A stretch of DNA of 44,253 bases from IMG/VR virus record IMGVR_UViG_3300020408_000008, positions 1-44,253 of that record; one strand, given 5' to 3'. The notes under the pieces were generated by a model. It made no database searches. It was not told the origin of the DNA and was given only the letters and a program-made list of their open reading frames with translations. Below are positions 22,219-31,900 of the stretch, one piece after another; the first letter of the stretch is position 1, and every line of letters starts with the position of its first letter. This stretch comes from a virus. Made by a program: the position numbers and the translations under genes.

Positions 22219-22435
22219 GGATAATGTAAACAGACCAAAGCACTACAGAAAAGGTAGGGTAGAGTGCATAGATGCAATAAAAAGTGCATTAGGAGAGGGT
22301 TACGAGTACTACCTTCAAGGAAACGTAATCAAATATGTTTGGAGATATAAACATAAAAATCTTCTTGAAGATTTAGAAAAAGCACAATGGTATCTCAGGG
22401 AGTTAATTAAGATAAAGAAAGGAAAGAATAGATGA
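22205..22435 (+). CDS. DUF3310-type protein
   Basis: 76 residues. V-N-R-P-K-H-Y near the start, then C-I-D-A-I-K, then G-N-V-I-K-Y-V-W-R-Y-K-H-K-N-L-L-E-D-L-E-K-A-Q-W-Y-L is the diagnostic DUF3310 (SaV-like) pattern, very common in phages. The family is suspected to act in nucleotide metabolism but is not established. GAGGAG lies 7 nt before the first of two tandem ATGs. Confidence 0.85.
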   Translation: MMKIEDNVNRPKHYRKGRVECIDAIKSALGEGYEYYLQGNVIKYVWRYKHKNLLEDLEKAQWYLRELIKIKKGKNR

Positions 22436-22761
22436 AGTCTATTAGTGAGGAAGAGGTACAGAAAGCCGTAGATTGGCTAAGAGATAACTCTGACAAATGT
22501 GCCAAAGCTAGGGCAACAAGAATATACTTAGAGGAATATAGGAAGTCCATAAAGGCTTTACTTATGAGCAAGTATCCTGAGCTATCTGTTTCTGCTCAAG
22601 AAAGAGAGGCTTATGCACATGAAGAATACAAGGAACATCTAAAGTTAATGAAAGATGCAATATACGAAGATGAACGTATGAGATTCTTTAGGGCATCTGC
22701 TGAGGTTAAGATAGAGGCTTGGAGAACACAACAAGCTAACATAAGGTCTATCAAATTATAA
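22432..22761 (+). CDS. conserved helical phage protein, unknown
   Basis: 109 residues, all helical. K-A-R-A-T-R-I-Y-L-E-E-Y-R-K-S-I-K-A-L-L-M (about 24-44) and E-A-W-R-T-Q-Q-A-N-I-R (about 96-106) match an unnamed family I recall from marine and alphaproteobacterial phages, often near recombination genes. Four-base overlap (ATGA) with the DUF3310 gene. Last gene of the recombination operon. Confidence 0.75.
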   Translation: MKSISEEEVQKAVDWLRDNSDKCAKARATRIYLEEYRKSIKALLMSKYPELSVSAQEREAYAHEEYKEHLKLMKDAIYEDERMRFFRASAEVKIEAWRTQQANIRSIKL

Positions 22762-22839
22762 ACACACACTTTCTCTAGTCATGACGAGTAACCAAGAAAC
22801 GTCTTTAGGCGTTTCGCCCTCGCCTTGAAAGTGGGTGTT
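22761..22839. other. large composite stem-loop between convergent operons
   Basis: AACACACACTTTC (22761-22773) pairs with 22827-22839 over 13 positions with one A-G mismatch. Inside it CGAG (22785-22788) pairs with CTCG (22819-22822), and GAAACG (22796-22801) with CGTTTC (22810-22815). An alternative inner pair GGCG/CGCC also exists. No U-tract follows. It starts at the final stop codon of the recombination operon and faces the end of the giant late gene. Confidence 0.6.
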
Positions 22840-22905
22840 GCCCATTATTGTCTCCATATTCGGACTTTGCAGTCGGCTGCGTAATATAATAACACTAAAA
22901 TCGTG

Positions 22906-22930
22906 AACTTCTAGAGGTTAATGTTAACTT
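22906..22930. promoter_or_regulatory. operator palindrome with third half-site, copy 6
   Basis: AACTT-N4-AGGTTA-N4-TAACTT (core 22915-22930, one mismatch in the left arm), immediately next to the stop codon of the 3202-residue protein, followed by another TAACTT-like half-site. Same element as 15486 and 21245. Confidence 0.55.
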
Positions 22931-25900
22931 CTAACTTGCCTCTCTAAACCCAGCCGACCTCATCAGGATAAGCCCACGCCTCATGAGGTCGTTAATCCTA
23001 TCCCTCCTTATCTTTATAAGATTCTTTATGACTTTCTCATCTAGTCTTGGGTTTCTTTCTATCTCTCTTATTTGTCTTAGTAATCTGTTTCTTGCGTTGT
23101 CTATTGCCTTGAGCCTTGGAACAATACTTAACTGCTCTCTATTATCCCTGAATATTTCTCTTGTTAATTCTACATCACCAGATCGTCTGGCTAAGTCGTA
23201 TCGTGCTAGTATCGTGAATAACGCTTTTCTATTTTCTAAATAACTTGATACATCTTCTCTTTCACTTGGAGATGCTATTACCTTTCTTGCAAAAGGTATC
23301 ACACTAGTTAGTGGTGCTTGTAAGTCCTCGTTGATAGCGTCATATATCCTGAAAGGCGATTCTAGTGATCTTTGAACAAACCTTCCAACACCACCAGTTG
23401 TATAATCAAACCAAAACTCCATAACGTCTGGTGAAAGATCAACAAAGCCACTTTCTACTGCATCTCCTCCTGATATGCTGTTTAAGAAATTAGCTATTGT
23501 TACTGCCGTTCCACTTGTGCTTGACCAATATGCCTGACTATTAGGTGTAGGTCTTGATGCAAATTGAGGTGACTCTTTAAATATAGGGTCACCTTTGTAG
23601 TCCTCGTTGATAGCCACACTGACAAATGGGTCCAGCACTGTAGGAGCTGCCAAGTTATAAAAATTATCAAAACCACCAAAAGGACTTAAACTTTCAAATG
23701 CAGTACCAAATATGGTCCGGCTAGCCTCCCCGGGTGTATACTCGCCCCTAGCAGCTCTCGAAACAGCTCTTCCTGCATTTACAGCTAAATTCATTCCATA
23801 TGCTAATGGTATTGTAATAAATTTATCTTCTGCTAAACCAAATGTTGGTAATACAAAATTATGCTCTAATATATATCTTGGAAGTTCATCGTAGTCTTTA
23901 ATGCCATCTTCATCCTCATCACCTGACAACAATGAATTAAATGCATCTTGCATAACTCCATAAACAAATAATCCAGCCCACACTTTTCTTACCCGCTTCG
24001 ACTTAACCGCAGCGTTTATCAGTGCCATTGATCCTTGCATTGATGCGTTATAAAATAAATACCATGAATTTAAAAATTGCTTCTGCTCTCCACCCTTCGC
24101 AAAGTTAACTGTTAAGTTTCTTGCTGCTTGTGCAGCCCTAGCCGTGCTAACGCCTCTTTTTACAAGCGCTGTGTATAATGAGACACGCACACCATTTTCA
24201 ACTGCTGTGTTGTAATCATCTAAGAACTTACCTAATTTACCAAAACCTTTCTTAACTAATCCTAGCTTTCCTTTTTTACTATTATCAGACACATCACTAA
24301 GTATGCTGTTTATACTATTCATCTGATCTTGAAGATCGTTCATTTGGTTAGTTGCGTTCTTACCACCTGACTCAACAAATTTTGTGTACTCTTTTGCCCA
24401 AAAGCTATCAACATCTCCATCTCTTAGATTCTTAGATATACCTTTCACCGCAGGTAGCGCACTCTTAAGAACTTCAGACATTAAACCTTTTTCATCATAC
24501 TGTTGAACATTCACACCAGCAGTTCCCAAGTCTCTAGCAAAGTTTGGTATAACAAAAGATGGATTGTATGTTGTATTAATATTAGATAAATATCTGTTCA
24601 ATTTACCTAAAGCTCTTGTAAAGCTGCCTACACTATCAGGGGTCATAAATCCTTTCATAGCCCTAGCTATTCTAGCATCGTTAAGTGTTATGTAGACATT
24701 TCTGCCATTTTCTCTAACAGTTAAATACTGTTCTTTTTCACCTAAGTCTTTTGGTATATCATCTTTGTTGAAATAAACTGCACTTATGTGTTGCATTTCT
24801 TTCTTTAAGTTATCGTTAACTTCTGTGGTCCCATCTTCTATGCCCCTAACAAGATTTAAATAACTTAAACCAACCTTGTTTCTTTCAGCATCTGCAATAG
24901 ATTTATTATTTTGTGCAAATAATGTAGCAACTATATTTTCTGCGTAGAAATCTTCTACTTCACCCTCTTTGGATCTTACCCTTCCCCGTGCTTTACGGTC
25001 CGGTCTCTTCGTGGCACCAAATAAATTTTGTATTACAAAGTTTTCGGCTCTCTCTTCTCTTTTGCTGTCGCTATCTGCTTCATCTTCAAAGTTTAAATCA
25101 CCTCTCAATGGAACATAGTTTTCATATATTCTCTCATACTGATTACCTTCTTTATCAGTAAACACCTCTGGAATAAGACCGCCTTGTTTTCTTTCTTCAT
25201 TTGTGTTCTTAACTATAGATTTTGCAAAGTTTTTAATATTTTTTATCTTTGTTTTCTCAGAGTCAGGTAATGTCAATATCCAATTATTTATTCTATCAGC
25301 CTCGTTGGTATGCATACCAGATGCGATTGGGTTTTTTAAATAATCATTCCTCTCTTTCGCATGCGCAGCATAAAGGATGGCATCTGCAAGTGCCATTTTT
25401 CTACTAGGATACCTGCCATCAATTGCTGTTTTATAAAAATTAGATATTCTAGATAATGTATTTAATGAGTCTTGATTAACATCTAATGTATTTATAGTCT
25501 TAATCATTGGGTCAAAAAACTCTTTTTGTGCTTTTTCTACTTTTGCACCTGCTATTCCATGAAATAACTCTTCTTGCATATAAGTATCCATAGCATCTGT
25601 TATTTTAGCACCATTTTCTCTTAGCTTGTCCATTAAAGCACCAATAGGCAAGAATCTATCCTGTATTTGAATCAATAAATTTTGAGCTGCTTTTCTTAAA
25701 TCGTCTTCCTCAACTCTACCTAAAGTAAATTTATGCCCAACCTTTGCTAAAACTCTAGATAAATTATCATACTGTATTTTTATTCTTGTGTTAGATATAC
25801 CTTGATCTATTTCAGCACTCATGGGTGTTTCTTGCTGATTCATAGAAGCAGTGCTTAACATACTTTGTTTAAATAGCTTTTCTTCTGGATAACCTGTTCT

Positions 25901-28900
25901 TATAACAAAAGAATCAAACTTAAATGACGGACTTGTCTCATCTAATTTTTCTCCTCGTTTAACAAATTTTAAAGGCATAACAAATTTATTTTGCTTTGCT
26001 CCTCTTTGTGGGGTCCTGTTAAACTCTAGCCTAACACCTGTGGCTGTAGTGTTAACAATCTCTACGCCATTGTTAACGTCATCCCTATTCTGCTGATAAT
26101 ATAATTTTGCAAGATTGTCATAAAACAAATCTTTTATATTTTTATATTTAAATGTTTCTAATAACTCTTGCTCATGGCTTTTACCAGTTGTCGGTCTTAC
26201 TGCTGTAATGTGATCGTTTCCAAATCCACTATACAAAAATGTATTTCCTCTAGGTATTTCTTCATGCTTACCATCTACAAAAAATACAGGAAGACTTCTG
26301 TTATCTAGATTTATAACACCATATAAATACTTACCCAGCTCTCCTGTTGCACCATATGCAGAGTTTTGTTTGCCAGTTGATATCATGGCAAACTTTTGAT
26401 CGTTTATTGTTTCTTTAATTAACTCTAAATCTTTAGGATCAACGTCTTTAGCCGGATCGTAATCAACTAACTCTTCTTCGGTGTACTCTCTTTTTTCATG
26501 CCCGATATTTGTATCAACCTGTCCAGTAGAATCGATAGATCCTTGTCCTGCACCTCGCTTATCAGCGAGTCGCTCTCGCTCTGTTGGGGGGAGTGCTTCT
26601 CCAATGGTTTGGTCATCTATGCCTTCCTTTCTTAAAAATGCTATTGCTGCGTCTACATAATCGTTATCGCTTCCTTGTCCCGGGGCTACCCCGATGCTCT
26701 TAAATAATCTTTTTTCACCGTACCAATACACGGCCTGTGAGTCAGCAACAGTTATTTGTCTATTAGTCTGTCTGTTATATCTATCAATAACCCTATTATA
26801 TAAAACCCTAAACTGTTTTCTGTTAGTCGGTGTCTTTGGTGTTTCTTGTAATCTTGTCTCTAAGTTTTCAGCTAATCTTTGCGCTCTTGATAAAAACTCT
26901 GTTTTATATGTATCTATAAATTCTTTTGTTCCAAGTTTCTTTCTTCTTATTCTCTCTATATCTTTATTAAATCTACCATTTATTAAAGTAGAAAGCTCTC
27001 CAACATTAGATATATTAATTATATCTGTGCCTAATTCATCTGTTGCAACTTTAATTCTACTAATTTCATCTTCTGTGCCTGACTCTAATGCTTTTTGGAA
27101 CTCTCTAAGCGCATCTTGTTTATTCTTTACAAGAGTTGTTTCTCCTATTGTTCTAAATGGTACGCCAAATATTCTATTTACAAAACGCATAAACCATCTA
27201 TCCATAGTAAGATATTCATAATTTCCTATTATGTTTTGATAAAATGCACCTATTTTACTGCCAAATATAAAAGACATTGGCACCATTTCATCTGCTGTCT
27301 CTTGTTTAAATGTAACCTTACCACCAGTGAGACTTGTTAAAGATTGTATTAATGGATCGTTTTCTATTTCTTTCTTTGATCTAACAACTTGTAAGAACTT
27401 CTTTATCTCCAAGTCTGTCATGCCTTTTTCTTTTTTTAATATATTATATGTTAAAAAAGACTTTTCCATAGCGGATGCTTGACTGCCTTGGTTTTCTAAT
27501 AATAGTTCACCAGTTCTTTCCCAGTTTTCCATTTGTGTTTTTAGTGCATTGCTTTGCGCAACTACTGCCTCACCGTTAGAAGATATAGCTAGTACAAATT
27601 CAAATGCAGCTTCAGCGTTCTTATCAGTTTTAATTATAGGAATTGATATTGCATATAACTCTTTTGCAAGTTTAATCTTATCATCATACCAACCAATAGC
27701 TGATTCATCTGCCTCTACCTGAGCTTTTAGCTCTTCAAACATAGCTAATTCAGCAAGCTCTCTGTCTTCTGCGTTATTTATATCAAGTGTTATATTCCCT
27801 CTTTCCGCATGCAGCTGTTTCACAGCCTCAGTCATTTTTACAGAACCAACTTTAGCTCTTTGTTCAAATTGACCATTTTCATCCATTCTATCTAATATTG
27901 TTAAATCTCTAGGCTTTATGCCTTTTATAGAATACTTCTCAGGATCTGCATCAAAATTGCTATCTGTTAATTCACCAAGACTAGCATCAACCTCAGGGTC
28001 ATTAGTAATAAGATATTTAACAGGCAGTAAATCAACCTTTTGCTCTGCAAACGGCCTATCTGACAGCTTCTCTACACCCAGAGCGCTTTCATTAAAATTG
28101 ACCCAGCTATTTTGTCCCCTTGTTTCTGATGTTAAAGCCCATCTTGCATAGGGGCTTTTAGTCATAATCATGTGATTACGCCAAGCAGCTTCTTCTCCTA
28201 ACGGACCAAAGCCAACAGTGGACATTGTATGCGCATAGTAATCATGGACAGCTCGTAATAAATCATTAACAAGCATAGGTCTTCCGTTTATATCTACTAT
28301 ATTTGTTGGCTCTAATAAGGGGTGATTATCATAGACCACACCTTCAGGTCCAAATGTATCAGCTTCTGTTCCAAAAATATAAAGATGGTTATTGGCAAGT
28401 ATATCTTTTCTCATAGCCTCTGACATTCTAGCGCCTGTATATGGCTCACCTTCGTCTTGATATATCTCTACCTTTATAGGCATAGCATTGTATTGCTCTG
28501 TAACTTCTTGTGCTAATTCAGTATATGCTCTTCTAACAGTTGGGTTGTCTAAGTTATTTATACCCATAGCATCATAGTCTTTTGCTATTTCCATCTGTAG
28601 ATTCTTCTGTTTATCTGTAAGAGTCTTGGCCTGTACAGTTGGGTCTACTAGTCTTTGCGCTAATCTATTAGCTATTCTGTTTGCTGTTTTGTCTGCTTGG
28701 TCGGTCTCTGGGAGTGGAAAGTCGCCTCTAATTTGTTCATAGGAATTTGTGGCCCCGTATCCTGAACCGTAAGCCCAGAGTCTTTCAACTCTTGTATCAA
28801 GGCTTGAAATTCTTGGTCCAAGAAGTTTTCTTGCTCCTCTAACTGATTTTCTGAAGTCTCTGATTGCTGTTCTGTCATTTGGATCTCCTAAATAATAAGC

Positions 28901-31900
28901 CTGAAGTGATTTGTCAGTGACAGTAAAACCTGCCAATCCTGTTTTATCTATTATACTTGATAACTCTTTTGTTGGTATAGACTCTGTTAATCTAAAGCTA
29001 ACCACAGGTGTATTGTAACTGCCATCACCAAACTGATAACCAACTAAATTATTAAACCTTCCAAATCTATCAGCTACTCTTTGTCTTACATGTATTTGTT
29101 CTTGATTAAAGTTTTGAGCAAATTTCTCAAGAGCAGATAAAGCTAGATCTTTTCTTCCCTCATCAAATGTTATCTTCAATCCTACAGCAGGCTCTAGATC
29201 ACTGCCGTACAAGCCGTAGGCTGGAGTTGACTCTACTTCTACATTTGGTATTGCTTGAGTTAAATAATCAACAGAGTTTATTGCAACTTCTTGTAGCGCA
29301 ACCATAGCATCTTCATCACCTTTGTTTGCTGCCTTTTGCAGTTCACTTAACCCAGTTATGCTATCAGTTGCTGCAGATATATTGGCTCTTATCTCACCTC
29401 GTAATTGACTAAACTTTTCCTGATTCTTTCTATCTATCAATGAGACTTCTGTCTCAAAAGGTACATATTTTACATCTGAGGGCAAGTTATCCACAGGCTT
29501 AGGTGCATTATCCTCTGTGTAGAAGTTAACGTTCCCTTTTACAAAAACCTTGCTACCAAGATGAACTGCTGTACCTTTTATAGATTTAACTGCATATCCA
29601 TTTTTATCTGTAAATAAATGAGTTCCATTTATACCTCTGGCTTCGCTACCCGGGTTAAAAGACAAGATGTTATCAGGGTTAGAAACAATATCTTCTATCT
29701 CTTGTCTGGATATATTCGTTATTCCTCCATAACCACCAGCCATAGGGACTTTGTCTTGCTTAACGCCAGTTCTTGTTACACCTTTGTATATGTCAGCCCT
29801 TTTTTGAGGTGACACCATAAGCTCACTATCTTTTATAGCAACAACGCTATCGTATCCCAAAGCAGTGCCGTATGATTTAGCAGGGTGTACTGTTTGCGTC
29901 ATCCCTATGCTACCGTCATCCAATTGCACAAAGCCGTTTAAATTAGGTCTAACTGTAACCATTTGGCCTTCTTCAAGCTGTCTATTCTTAAACAGCTTGT
30001 TCATTATTTTTGTTTGATCTGTAGAGTTTTGTTTATTTGCTCTTATAAACTGCGCTGTCTCTAGAACGTTATCAGGTATAATACTTGGTCCAACCAATCT
30101 ACTTTCTCTTTCTATTGAGTCTTGTAAAGCGTCTGGTGATGCACTCTTTTTCTCTGCCTCAGATACTCTTCTTTGAAAGTTTGTGCTACCGATATCTCTA
30201 AATAAATCACCAGCTTTATTAAATCCTGCTTCTTTGTGTGATTGAAATAATGTCTTAAAAAAGTTTATTATTCTACCAAATAATGTCTTAGGCTTACCAC
30301 CTAACACAATTTTGCCATCAGCAAAGTCTCTGTACAACTCAGCTATAGCTTCTTCTGCCTGCTCTTCTGCTGTGTATTTAGAGCCATCAGACTTAGTCTG
30401 ATACATTCTATTAGCTCTATCTAGATATGTGTATTTTCTTTCTACCTTTTCACCATTAATAATCTGTACATATTTTCTATTTTTGGCTGCATTTACTAAA
30501 ATATTCTGTTCTTGCTGTGTAAATACGCCTAACTCAAACAAAGCATGTATTATTTCATGATTCATTACAGAGCCTAATCTTTGCTGTAACTCTGTTTCTG
30601 TAAGGCTTGGGTCATATATTTCCATAGCTAGAGCTATAGTTTTATTAGAGTACACACCCTCCGTTACAGTCCCTTCTGCTATCGCTTCTTCTGGCCGCTG
30701 TCCTCTAGGTGTAAGTATAGGTTTAAAATCTAACTTAATATTACCTAATCCAATAGCAGCTAAAGATGCCTTCAATGATTTTTGTACTGCACTTTGTTTT
30801 GCTTTGTACTCATCTGTTTTGAAGTTTGCATTGTCAAATGCGCTCTTTGCTTCTAGTGGTGGTATTATTTGACCTAGACGAATTACATTTTTACCCAGTT
30901 TTCTGTCTGATCTACTTGCTAAATTAGTCGCTGCCTTAGATGTGTCGCTGTATTTCTTGCTTAGATCATCTATCTCTCCATTAATCTCATCTAGTCTATT
31001 AACTTGATCTATGGATAAATCACCTATAGCACCCAACTTTTTCTTTTCTTTTTGTAGTTTATCCATATCTTTCATAATGGACTTAACTCTTGCTTTTAGT
31101 TGCTCTGACTTAATCCTAATATCCTGCTCTTCAGATAAAGTGGCAACTAACTTGGCTTTGTCTTTCTTTATAACATTGTTTTGTAATAACTTATCTCTAA
31201 TGCCATTTATCTTCGATTGAGGTATCGGCTTTTTGCTTTTAGTTTTTAGCGCCTTCTTAGCTATGGCCTGTGTAAACTGCCCTTCTTTTTTAACAGCATC
31301 TTTTACTTTATTGTAGTCTAAATCTTTTGTATCAGCTTCTAAATCGTTAGTTCTATCTATAGCAACATCAAGCTCTTCTTGTGTAAGAGTCTCCTTGTTT
31401 ATCTCCAAATCGAAATCTGTTGTGCCAGAAACGACATCAGCATATGTAATTTCTTGTATCCTTTTATCTTTTATTTCATCTTGAATATGATTTGGGAGTT
31501 GTGAAAGAGTTACAAACTTGCCATCTGTGCTTTTAAAACTCTCTATATCTTTTTGTTGATTAATAAAATTAACAGCATTTGTGTTCATAGTCTGAACTTG
31601 CTGTGCCATTATTCTATCGTCACTATCTAATTGACTAATTTTGTCAGGCTGTTTGTCTTTATCACCACCTACAATATTACCAACAGAACTAACTGTACCA
31701 CCAACAAGACCTGCCGCAGCAGCGACTTCTATATATGTGTCTAATGCTTCTTGATCCCAAAGAGGTTTACCATCACGATGTCTAGCTAATATTTCTTGAC
31801 CTATTTCAGTTGGAACCTCTGCTGCAACACCTTTACCTGCTCCTTTTACAGATCTGGTAAATAACCCACCACCAGATAATAATTTACCAGCAAAACCAGC

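Noticed and set aside
22778-22816. A third hammerhead (TGACGAG followed by GAAAC and a hairpin)
   Set aside because: The C-U start of the CUGANGA core is replaced by A-U, stem II cannot form, and no cleavage triplet lies opposite; kept only as a composite stem-loop.
22761-22930. tRNA or tmRNA gene between the convergent operons
   Set aside because: No 7-bp acceptor with T-arm GTTC and anticodon arm at the right spacing can be drawn.
28672-28878. Separate small gene with a Gln-rich product inside the giant gene
   Set aside because: It lies in another frame of the giant coding sequence, has no ribosome site and no gene neighbour; a frame shadow.
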